From NCBI GenBank assembly GCA_934338765.1, contig CAKRHL010000163.1:1-5425 (forward strand): a stretch of DNA of 5,425 nucleotides, in the 5' to 3' direction. This document shows, in pieces, positions 1 to 5,425 of this stretch (position 1 is its first letter; each line of letters begins with the position of its first letter). The translations under genes and the position numbers were made by a program. The notes under the pieces were generated by a model that worked only from the letters and a program-made list of their open reading frames with translations, did no database searches and had not been told where the DNA came from. The stretch is from an uncultured Lachnospiraceae bacterium (GTDB lineage Bacteria; Bacillota; Clostridia; Lachnospirales; Lachnospiraceae).

Positions 1-414
1 GTGCAAAGCCATAATGCGTTGACCGATGAGACGGTGACGGAGTATCAGACGCTGCCGGAGGAGCTGGTGGGCTGTGACAGGGAGCAGGCGCAGGAGTACT
101 GCAGCAAGTACAAAAAGAATATGTCTGCCAAAGAGTTTCTGGATGGTCTGCAGAGTGTCAGCCTGATCTCCTTTTCGCCGGAGCGGCTGACCATATGCAA
201 GAATTATGACCAGTCAAAGGTGAAGTTTCGATATTATCTGATCTCTGACGGTTCTGAGGTGATCGCCTATTATGGCGATATGAAAACCGTATATGAGCAT
301 ACGGGGATTGCTGTTTCCTCCCTTTCCAAGAAGGAAAAACAGCAGCTCAAAAAGGGCATTGAGGTAAAGGATGAGGAAGAATTGTACGGCATACTGGAAA
401 ATTATTCCAGTTGA
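1..414 (+). CDS. BofC-like C-terminal domain protein (3' part of gene)
   Basis: The reading frame is open from the first base, so the 137 residues seen are probably only the C-terminal part. The GTG at base 1 has no visible ribosome binding site and need not be the start. The last ~65 residues (about 73-134) resemble the C-terminal domain of BofC-like proteins of Clostridia: a YYLI strand, then a VIAYYGDMKTVYEHTGI stretch, and a charged tail ending EEELYGILENYSS. In Bacillus subtilis BofC is a forespore-secreted protein that restrains the serine protease SpoIVB during sigma-K activation. The clostridial relatives are mostly uncharacterised, so that role is not shown here. Three cysteines (25, 34 and 66 of the fragment) are present. 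Any signal peptide or membrane anchor would lie upstream of the window. The stop is followed 29 bases later by the flavoprotein gene. The gene itself is certain; the family call is from remembered sequence pattern and is moderate. Confidence 0.6.
   Translation: MQSHNALTDETVTEYQTLPEELVGCDREQAQEYCSKYKKNMSAKEFLDGLQSVSLISFSPERLTICKNYDQSKVKFRYYLISDGSEVIAYYGDMKTVYEHTGIAVSSLSKKEKQQLKKGIEVKDEEELYGILENYSS
393..411 (+). repeat. inverted repeat (hairpin) at the stop codon of the first gene
   Basis: ACTGGAA (393-399) and TTCCAGT (405-411) are perfect 7-base inverted arms around the 5-base loop AATTA. The stem ends on the base just before the TGA stop at 412-414. No T-run follows (the next bases are TGACACATAG), so it does not look like an intrinsic terminator. 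It may be chance, a processing or pausing site, or an mRNA structure at the gene junction. Confidence 0.5.
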
Positions 415-433
415 CACATAGAGAAAAAGAAAT

Positions 434-437
434 GGAG
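434..437 (+). promoter_or_regulatory. ribosome binding site fixing the start at 444
   Basis: GGAG lies 6 bases before the ATG at 444. This supports 444 over two in-frame upstream candidates: a TTG at 411, whose first base is inside a hairpin, and an ATG at 432, which has only a diffuse purine stretch before it. Starting at 444 also puts the dinucleotide-binding strand right at the N-terminus, as is normal for the family. Confidence 0.65.
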
Positions 438-443
438 AAAAAC

Positions 444-1691
444 ATGCGGGAAGAAGTGATCGTGATCGGTGCAGGTGCATCGGGAATGATGGCGGCGGTG
501 ACGGCAGCAGAGAAGGGATGCAGGGTGCTTGTCCTTGAGCAGTTGTCACAGCCCGGCAAGAAGATATACGCGACAGGAAACGGAAAATGTAATTATACCA
601 ATGAGCATCAGGCACCGGAATGTTACCGGGGAGAAGAACCGGCATTTATCCGAAAAGCATTGGAGCATTTTTCCTGTCAGGAGACGTTAGCAGCCTTCCG
701 GAAGATGGGAATCCTGCCTCAGGCAAGAGACGGCTATTACTATCCGGTATCCGGACAGGCAGCTTCCGTGGTGGATGGGCTGGTTCGGCGGATGGAGATG
801 CTTGGAGTGACACTGCACACGGAGGAGCGGGTACAGTGCATTACAGACAGGACAGCAAAGGATGGCACGGTAAGTTATCAGGTTCAGACAGATAAGGCAT
901 CGTATCAGACACGGAATGTCATCCTTGCAGTAGGAGGAAAGGCGGCACCGGTTCACGGCTCCAGAGGAGACGGTTATAAGCTTGCCCGGAAGCTGGGGCT
1001 GCAGATCGTTTCTCCGGTTCCGGCTCTGACCTCCTGTGTACTGAAGGGAGATTTTACAAAGGAATGGGCTAAGATACGGGTACGGGGCCGTGTGGAGCTG
1101 TATAGCAAAGCAGGAGAGCTTCTTGCAAAAGATCAGGGAGAGCTTCAGCTTGTATCCTACGGTCTGTCCGGTATTCCGTGCTTTCAGGTGAGCAGATACG
1201 CTGCCAGAGCATTGGAGCAGGGGGACAAGCCATATCTGCTGCTTGATATCCTGCCGGATTATCCGGAGGAGGAGCTTAAGGAGGAGCTTTCCCGCAGGCG
1301 GGAGGATTTTGCGTCATACGCAGCAGAGCAGGCATTGGAAGGCATGGTGCATCAGGTTCTGGGAAGAGTCCTTCTCAAAAGCCTTGGTTTAAAGCCAAAG
1401 GATAAAGCGGGAGAATGGAGTGACCGGGATGTCCGACGGATCGCAGACCGTTTCAAACAATGGAAGGTTGGCATCGAGCGAGTCAACGGATTTGATTTTG
1501 CGCAGGTGACGGCAGGAGGAGTCCTTACAAGCCAGCTTGATCCGGATACCATGGAGGTGCGTAAGTCTCCGGGACTTTACATTACGGGAGAGCTTCTGGA
1601 TGTGGACGGTATCTGCGGGGGATATAATCTCCAGTGGGCGTGGACCAGCGGTTATCTCGCAGGAACGGCGGCAGCAGGACGTGTACACTAA
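444..1691 (+). CDS. HI0933/BaiN-like NAD(P)/FAD-dependent oxidoreductase
   Basis: This 415-residue protein is a cytosolic FAD flavoprotein of the HI0933-like family (TIGR00275 type), whose usual length is about 400-420, so it is complete. Seen in order: an N-terminal FAD-binding Rossmann motif GAGASG at 9-14 with the ribose-binding acid E32; the family signature GKKIYATGNGKCNYTN at 38-53; an AVGGKAAPVHGSRGDGY segment around 162-178; and a C-terminal flavin-contacting block TGELLDVDGICGGYNLQWA at 381-399. Relatives include BaiN of Clostridium scindens, proposed to act on bile-acid intermediates, and proteins often labelled aminoacetone oxidase. Neither substrate can be assigned here, since the family is widespread in bacteria that do not touch bile acids and no bai genes are in view. 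The gene follows the BofC-like gene by 29 bases and precedes another flavoprotein. The frame also runs upstream to a TTG at 411, but the ATG at 444 has the better ribosome binding site. Family call is confident; substrate unknown. Confidence 0.92.
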   Translation: MREEVIVIGAGASGMMAAVTAAEKGCRVLVLEQLSQPGKKIYATGNGKCNYTNEHQAPECYRGEEPAFIRKALEHFSCQETLAAFRKMGILPQARDGYYYPVSGQAASVVDGLVRRMEMLGVTLHTEERVQCITDRTAKDGTVSYQVQTDKASYQTRNVILAVGGKAAPVHGSRGDGYKLARKLGLQIVSPVPALTSCVLKGDFTKEWAKIRVRGRVELYSKAGELLAKDQGELQLVSYGLSGIPCFQVSRYAARALEQGDKPYLLLDILPDYPEEELKEELSRRREDFASYAAEQALEGMVHQVLGRVLLKSLGLKPKDKAGEWSDRDVRRIADRFKQWKVGIERVNGFDFAQVTAGGVLTSQLDPDTMEVRKSPGLYITGELLDVDGICGGYNLQWAWTSGYLAGTAAAGRVH

Positions 1692-1743
1692 ATGGGACAT
1701 ATAGTGGGATCAATACCGGGAATAAATTTTCAGATACATAAAA

Positions 1744-1749
1744 TATAAT
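1744..1749 (+). promoter_or_regulatory. possible -10 box before the second flavoprotein gene
   Basis: A perfect TATAAT sits in the A/T-rich 78-base gap between the two flavoprotein genes, 20 bases before the start codon at 1770. No convincing -35 hexamer lies 16-18 bases upstream (that region reads roughly AATAAA). A transcript from here would have a very short leader holding just the ribosome binding site AGAGGA (1759-1764). It may be chance in A/T-rich DNA. Confidence 0.25.
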
Positions 1750-1769
1750 AAGCAGAATAGAGGATTAAC

Positions 1770-3440
1770 ATGATCAAGATTTCACAGATAAAGGTTTCTT
1801 TGGATAAAATCTGTCAGAAGGTTCCGGCAGAGCTCGTCAAAAAAGGAATCATCGGAGAGGAAGAAATAAAGCTTGTCAAAAGAGCTGTGGCAAAGCAGCT
1901 ACATATCAGGGAGGAAGAAATAAAAAAAATTCAGATTCTCCGCAGATCCATGGATGCCAGAAAGAAGCATCAGATGCAATATATTTATCAGGTGGTTTTG
2001 CAGGTGCCTCAGGAGGAAAAGGTACTTCACCGTTATGGAAAAAATGATGCGGTATTATGGAAAGGTTTCGGAAACGGCAATGCAAAATCGTCCGGAAAGG
2101 AATCCGCAGCTGCAGCATGTGTGCCGGATATGGGACAGAGAAAACGGCCGGTCATTGTGGGGATGGGACCAGCCGGATTGTTTGCGGCATTGGAGTTGGC
2201 AGAACATGGACAGAATCCTATTATATTGGAACGGGGCTGTGATGTGGAAAAACGCCAGAAAAAGGTGTCCCGGTTTTGGGATACCGGCGAACTGGACGAA
2301 AACTGTAATGTACAGTTTGGGGAAGGGGGAGCAGGAACCTTTTCCGATGGAAAGCTGAATACGCTTGTCAAGGATCCCACAGGCCGGGGCAGAAAGGTCA
2401 TGGAAACCTTTGTGCGGTTTGGGGCCCCGGAGGAAATCCTCTATCTGCAAAAGCCCCATATTGGTACAGATCTGCTGGGACAGGTTGTGCGGAATATCCG
2501 GGAACATATCCGGGAGCTGGGAGGAGAGGTGCTTTTTGAGACACAGTTTCTTCGGGCAATGTGGCAGGAGGATACGCTTAAGGGAATCGTATATCTTCGG
2601 AATGGCACAAAGGAGCATCTGGAATGTGACACGTTGATCCTGGCAACGGGGCACAGCGCCAGAGACACCGTAAAGACATTATATGACAGTGGAATCTTTA
2701 TGGAGGCGAAGCCTTTTGCGGTGGGAGTACGTGTGGAGCATCCGCAGGAGATGATCGGACAGAATCAGTATGGCGATCTGTACGAAAAACTGCCCACAGC
2801 AGATTATAAGCTGACTTACAACACTGGGGAAAAACGTGGCGTGTATTCGTTCTGTATGTGCCCTGGTGGATATATCGTCAATGCATCTTCGGAAAAGGGG
2901 CGTCTGGCGGTAAATGGAATGAGTAACCATGCCAGAGACGGACGCAATGCCAACAGTGCTATCGTGGTTACGGTGGATCCCTCTGATTTTGGAGGACGTG
3001 ATCCGCTGGCGGGGATCGCCTTTCAGAGAAAGTGGGAGGAGGCAGCATACAAAGCCGGTCAGGGAAAGATACCGGTACAGCTTTTTGGTGATTTTTGTGC
3101 AGGAAGGAAAAGTACCGGGCTGGGACAGGTGATACCGTCCATTAAGGGACAGTATACACTGGCCAATGTCCGGGAGGTCATTCCGGGATTTGTGGGAGAT
3201 GCCATTGAGGAAGGCTTTGGAGCCTTCGAACGACGGATCCATGGATTTGCCCGTGAGGATGCGATCCTGGCAGGAATTGAGAGCAGAACCTCCTCGCCGG
3301 TGAGGATATGCAGGGATGAGTCATTGCAGGCAAATATCCGGGGGATTTATCCATGCGGAGAGGGAGCCGGATATGCCGGAGGGATCACCTCTGCAGCGAT
3401 GGACGGAATCCGTGTGGCAGAGAGTCTGATCAGGCAATGA
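1770..3440 (+). CDS. COG2509-type FAD-dependent dehydrogenase, uncharacterised
   Basis: The 556-residue product is a predicted cytosolic FAD oxidoreductase of the uncharacterised COG2509 type. It begins with a charged domain (about 1-82) ending in the family-typical ILRRSMDARKKHQMQYIYQV segment. A low-complexity linker rich in Gly, Ser, Lys and Ala follows (about 98-124). The FAD Rossmann motif is GMGPAG at 131-136 with acid E154. The family signature FGEGGAGTFSDGKLNT is at 183-198, an ATGHSARD segment follows in the middle, and the C-terminal flavin block CGEGAGYAGGITSAAMDG spans 529-546. Length is normal and no break is seen. AGAGGA at 1759-1764 is 5 bases before ATG, so the start is well supported. 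The physiological substrate and electron partner are unknown. The sequence resembles geranylgeranyl-reductase-like and related flavoproteins only in general fold. It follows the HI0933-like flavoprotein by 78 bases and precedes the DUF896 gene by 63 bases in the same direction. An 8-A tract lies at 1922-1929. Confidence 0.92.
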   Translation: MIKISQIKVSLDKICQKVPAELVKKGIIGEEEIKLVKRAVAKQLHIREEEIKKIQILRRSMDARKKHQMQYIYQVVLQVPQEEKVLHRYGKNDAVLWKGFGNGNAKSSGKESAAAACVPDMGQRKRPVIVGMGPAGLFAALELAEHGQNPIILERGCDVEKRQKKVSRFWDTGELDENCNVQFGEGGAGTFSDGKLNTLVKDPTGRGRKVMETFVRFGAPEEILYLQKPHIGTDLLGQVVRNIREHIRELGGEVLFETQFLRAMWQEDTLKGIVYLRNGTKEHLECDTLILATGHSARDTVKTLYDSGIFMEAKPFAVGVRVEHPQEMIGQNQYGDLYEKLPTADYKLTYNTGEKRGVYSFCMCPGGYIVNASSEKGRLAVNGMSNHARDGRNANSAIVVTVDPSDFGGRDPLAGIAFQRKWEEAAYKAGQGKIPVQLFGDFCAGRKSTGLGQVIPSIKGQYTLANVREVIPGFVGDAIEEGFGAFERRIHGFAREDAILAGIESRTSSPVRICRDESLQANIRGIYPCGEGAGYAGGITSAAMDGIRVAESLIRQ

Positions 3441-3489
3441 TGAAACGGATAAATAAGAAATAGAGATTTGTGTGATAAACATTTAGAAA

Positions 3490-3495
3490 AGAGGA
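3490..3495 (+). promoter_or_regulatory. ribosome binding site fixing the start at 3504
   Basis: AGAGGA lies 8 bases before the ATG at 3504. The frame is open back to a TTG at 3468, but that codon has no good ribosome binding site, and the extra residues (CDKHLEKRIII) are not expected in DUF896 proteins. The start at 3504 gives the usual family length. Confidence 0.7.
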
Positions 3496-3503
3496 TTATT
3501 ATT

Positions 3504-3743
3504 ATGGATGAAAAGGGAATTCAGAGAATTAATGAACTGGCACATAAAGCAAAGGCAGAGGGACTTACCCCTGCAGAAAAGGCGGAACAGAAAAAGCTGC
3601 GCCAAAAATTTCTGGCAGATATCCGTGCGAATGTACGGTCACAGTTAAATAATATTTCTGTTATTGAAAAGGATGGAAGCATTACAGATTTGGGGGAGAC
3701 CATTGGCAAAAAGAAACCGGTTCGTCTGGAGGATGCAGAATGA
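3504..3743 (+). CDS. DUF896 / UPF0291 (YnzC-like) small protein
   Basis: This is a 79-residue cytosolic protein of the DUF896 (UPF0291) family. The N-terminal part (about 6-45) reads as a helical hairpin with the family pattern RINELAHKAKAEGLTPAEKA followed by a Lys/Arg-rich second helix (EQKKLRQKFLADIRANVRSQ). A shorter, probably flexible tail follows. Bacillus subtilis YnzC, about the same length, belongs to this family; it lies beside the SOS-regulated cell-division gene yneA, but its own function is not established. No LexA-type site is seen upstream here, so SOS control is not supported. The TGA stop overlaps the ATG of the folate enzyme gene (ATGA at 3740-3743), so the two are likely translated in a coupled way. 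Family call is strong; function is unknown. Confidence 0.9.
   Translation: MDEKGIQRINELAHKAKAEGLTPAEKAEQKKLRQKFLADIRANVRSQLNNISVIEKDGSITDLGETIGKKKPVRLEDAE
3728..3733 (+). promoter_or_regulatory. ribosome binding site inside the end of the DUF896 gene
   Basis: GGAGGA, close to the ideal anti-16S match, lies within the last codons of the DUF896 gene and 6 bases before the ATG at 3740. Together with the 4-base ATGA overlap it supports this start and suggests coupled translation with independent initiation strength. Confidence 0.75.
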
Positions 3744-4309
3744 CGAAGGAGGAAGCCAGAGAGATCATGAAAAAGCTCCGCCGGGAGATGACGGATCAGG
3801 AGCGCTGCCGTCAGAATGAGGAGATTCGTGAGCAGCTTCTGGCTGATCCCGTATGGAGGGAGTCATCCTGGTTTTATCTGTTTGTGTCCTATGGAACAGA
3901 GGTGGATACAAGAGAGTTGATCCGGGGACTTTTAGAGGAGCAGAAACAGGGAAAAACGATCCATGTGGCAGTTCCAAGAGTTGCAGGAAAAGAGATGGAC
4001 TTTTATGAGATCCACGATATGACTGATCTGCAGTCCGGCTATCATGGAATTTTAGAGCCGGCAGAGCATTGTCCGAAGGTAGAAGCGAGGGAAGGGATCA
4101 TGCTGTTACCGGGACTTGCCTTTGACAGAGAGGGACACCGTGTGGGATACGGCGGCGGATATTATGACCGCTATCTTGCCCGGTTTGGTGGTCCTTCCCT
4201 GCGTTTATATGCGGTTGCGTATGACTTTCAGATCGTGGATCATATCGAGGCCGGGGAGCATGATATCCCGCCGCACCGGATCATCACTTCACAGAACAAA
4301 CACAATTAA
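3740..4309 (+). CDS. 5-formyltetrahydrofolate cyclo-ligase (methenyltetrahydrofolate synthetase)
   Basis: The 189-residue cytosolic enzyme uses ATP to convert 5-formyltetrahydrofolate to 5,10-methenyltetrahydrofolate, returning the storage and side-product form of folate to one-carbon metabolism. It shows the family layout: an N-terminal basic helix (KKLRREM, 11-17) and NEEIREQLL (26-34); the YGTEVDT segment (51-57) in the folate-binding region; LLPGLAFDREGHRVGYGGGY (122-141) leading into YDRYL, the glycine- and tyrosine-rich nucleotide-binding signature; and the closing EHDIPPHRIIT (173-183). Length is normal for the family (about 180-200) and all visible core motifs are intact. It is homologous to Escherichia coli YgfA and Bacillus subtilis YqgN. 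The start overlaps the stop of the DUF896 gene. It is the last gene before a 159-base gap. No strong terminator follows: there is only a weak A/T inverted repeat, AAAAC-AC-GTTTT at 4308-4319, right at the stop codon. Confidence 0.95.
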   Translation: MTKEEAREIMKKLRREMTDQERCRQNEEIREQLLADPVWRESSWFYLFVSYGTEVDTRELIRGLLEEQKQGKTIHVAVPRVAGKEMDFYEIHDMTDLQSGYHGILEPAEHCPKVEAREGIMLLPGLAFDREGHRVGYGGGYYDRYLARFGGPSLRLYAVAYDFQIVDHIEAGEHDIPPHRIITSQNKHN

Positions 4310-4390
4310 AACACGTTTTCTTCATAATCACATCACAAAGGAAACATAATTCGTTGCTAGAATAACATCATAAGATAAAACAAACGGCGA

Positions 4391-4396
4391 TATAAT
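4391..4396 (+). promoter_or_regulatory. candidate -10 box of the protease gene promoter
   Basis: A perfect TATAAT lies in the 159-base gap before the HtrA-like gene, 72 bases upstream of its ATG. The -35 position (about 4367-4373, ATCATAA) matches TTGACA poorly, and no extended -10 TG is present. A promoter here would be weak alone or need an activator. It would give a leader of about 65 bases. The surrounding A/T richness fits a promoter, and this is the only good -10 box in the gap. Confidence 0.45.
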
Positions 4397-4398
4397 GA

Positions 4399-4410
4399 GT
4401 TCTAAAGAAC
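4399..4410. repeat. palindrome at the protease promoter, possible operator
   Basis: GTTCT and AGAAC form a perfect inverted repeat around a 2-base AA centre. It begins 2 bases after the TATAAT box, so it covers the likely transcription start. This is a common place for a repressor site, but the arms are short and no known regulator site is matched. It is the reverse arrangement of the Gram-positive LexA box (GAAC-N4-GTTC) and is not a CIRCE element. Confidence 0.3.
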
Positions 4411-4468
4411 CCATATTAGGAGTTTAGCCGCATTCGAGAAGAGTAAGGAACGGAAGGGAGAGATTGTG

Positions 4469-5425
4469 ATGAGAAAACAGGATTTAGCAAAGGTGGCAGC
4501 GTATGCTGCAGTGTTTGGACTGGTAGGAGGCGTGACATTTGAGGGGGTTAATTATACTGCCAATCATTTTCTTGGAAATGCAGCAGTAGAAAGCACCGCC
4601 ACGCCGGCAAGCAAATTAAAAACAACAACGACTTCAACAGGAAGCAGTGATGAAAGCTCCGAAGGAGTATCCACGGTGGCAGCCAATGTGCTTCCGTCGA
4701 TCGTAGCCATTGATGTAACGGTTCAGGAAAATACACAGGATGTGTTTGGTAGAAGTTATTCCAAGGAATCATCCGGCAGTGGCTCCGGCATTATCGTAGC
4801 ACAGGATGACAGTAATCTTTATATTGCAACCAACAATCATGTGGTACAGAATGCAACCAAGGTATCTGTCAAGTTTAACGATGACAGCACTTATACCGCA
4901 AGCGTTAAGGGAACCGACACAGATTCCGATCTGGCAGTGGTTGAGATACCGATGAAGGATCTGTCCGATGACACCAAAAATAATATCAAGGTGGCAACCC
5001 TTGGGGACTCTGCCAAGGTAAAGATCGGAGAACAGTCTATCGCTATCGGTAATGCTCTGGGCTATGGTACATCTGTTACCGTTGGATATATCAGTGCCGT
5101 TGACAGAGAGGTTGCTTCCGAGGATGTCAATATGAAGCTGCTCCAGACCGATGCCGCTATCAACCCAGGCAACAGTGGTGGTGCTCTTGTGGATGACGAG
5201 GGCAAGGTTATCGGTATCAATTCAGCAAAATATTCTGACACTACTGTAGAGGGTATGGGATTTGCTATTCCGATCTCCACGGCCATCCCGATCATCAATG
5301 ATATTATTGATGCACAGCAGGTATCTGAGGATGAACAGGCATATCTGGGCATCAAAGGAACAGATGTTTCCAGTGAAATCTCCCAGTATTACAATATGCC
5401 GGAAGGAATTTATGTAGGTAAGGTA
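4469..5425 (+). CDS. htrA: HtrA/DegP-like membrane-anchored serine protease (5' part of gene)
   Basis: The frame runs open to the window end (319 residues seen), so the 3' end is missing. Family members are S1C trypsin-like proteases with C-terminal PDZ domain(s) that degrade misfolded proteins at the outer face of the membrane. Seen in order: a short basic N-terminus with a hydrophobic segment at about 9-24, probably one membrane anchor; a Ser/Thr-rich linker at about 42-66; and the protease domain at about 67-285. The complete triad is visible: H124 in TNNHVV, D154 in SDLAVVEI and S236 in NPGNSGGAL. The oxyanion glycines and a GMGFAIPIS segment are also present. The PDZ domain begins at about 290 (AYLGIKG) and is cut by the window edge. 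GGGAG at 4456-4460 is 8 bases before the ATG; a GTG one codon upstream (4466) is an alternative start. It has its own candidate promoter and is probably a separate envelope-stress transcription unit. Which HtrA paralogue it is cannot be told. Confidence 0.93.
   Translation, partial: MRKQDLAKVAAYAAVFGLVGGVTFEGVNYTANHFLGNAAVESTATPASKLKTTTTSTGSSDESSEGVSTVAANVLPSIVAIDVTVQENTQDVFGRSYSKESSGSGSGIIVAQDDSNLYIATNNHVVQNATKVSVKFNDDSTYTASVKGTDTDSDLAVVEIPMKDLSDDTKNNIKVATLGDSAKVKIGEQSIAIGNALGYGTSVTVGYISAVDREVASEDVNMKLLQTDAAINPGNSGGALVDDEGKVIGINSAKYSDTTVEGMGFAIPISTAIPIINDIIDAQQVSEDEQAYLGIKGTDVSSEISQYYNMPEGIYVGKV

Noticed and set aside
214..645. Antisense 143-residue frame across the BofC-like/flavoprotein junction
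   Set aside because: Both covered segments are coding on the + strand with clear motifs; the antisense product has no family features and no ribosome binding site that stands out.
444..1691. Assignment of the first flavoprotein as a bile-acid enzyme (BaiN)
   Set aside because: BaiN-like proteins belong to a broad family found in most Firmicutes; no other bai genes are in the window, so a bile-acid role is not supported.
1686..1706. CACTA/TAGTG inverted repeat after the first flavoprotein gene
   Set aside because: Five-base arms with an 11-base loop and no T-run; expected by chance and not a terminator.
2055..3242. Long antisense open frames (2055-2654 and 2679-3242, - strand) of 199 and 187 residues
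   Set aside because: They lie wholly inside the well-supported COG2509 gene, have Cys/Ser/Pro/His-rich composition typical of antisense shadows, and match no recognised family.
4308..4319. Possible intrinsic terminator after the folate enzyme gene
   Set aside because: AAAAC-AC-GTTTT has only short, A/T-rich arms and a 2-base loop (or 4-base arms with a 4-base loop), and only a weak T-rich stretch follows; such a stem would be too unstable.
4116..4349. + strand 77-residue frame running past the end of the folate enzyme gene
   Set aside because: It is mostly an out-of-frame reading of the conserved GYGGGYYDRYL region, and its extension into the gap carries no recognisable signal.
4399..4410. 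Possible LexA/SOS box at the protease promoter
   Set aside because: The Gram-positive LexA site is GAAC-N4-GTTC; here the half-sites are in the opposite order (GTTC-N4-GAAC), so it is not a LexA box.

Overview
The window looks like a chromosomal segment from a low-to-mid GC Firmicute of class Clostridia, probably Lachnospiraceae. This is inferred from the gene families, the purine-rich AGGAG-type ribosome binding sites before most genes, and the style of the proteins. No database search was possible. All six supported genes lie on the + strand and are densely packed. There is no RNA gene, CRISPR array, insertion sequence or phage gene.

Layout: (1) bases 1-414 hold the 3' end of a gene whose product ends in a BofC-like C-terminal domain. 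(2) 444-1691 is an HI0933/BaiN-like FAD flavoprotein. (3) 1770-3440 is a second, unrelated-looking FAD flavoprotein of the COG2509 type. (4) 3504-3743 is a small DUF896/UPF0291 (YnzC-like) protein. Its stop codon overlaps the start of (5) 3740-4309, 5-formyltetrahydrofolate cyclo-ligase. (6) After a 159-base gap with a perfect TATAAT box and a small palindrome, 4469 to the window end encodes the membrane-anchored HtrA/DegP-like serine protease with its full catalytic triad. It is cut by the window edge at the start of its PDZ domain.

How they fit together: genes 1-5 are close enough (29, 78 and 63 base gaps and one 4-base overlap) to be one transcript or a few overlapping ones. No strong intrinsic terminator is visible between them. 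Their jobs are diverse housekeeping: possible sporulation or envelope signalling, two flavin oxidoreductases of unknown substrate, a small cytosolic protein and folate salvage. The protease gene appears to have its own promoter and is probably a separate envelope-stress unit.

I do not see a new defence, mobile or biosynthetic system. The items worth a second look are modest: the tandem of two uncharacterised flavoproteins, the coupled DUF896/folate pair, a hairpin over a gene junction, and a palindrome at the protease promoter.
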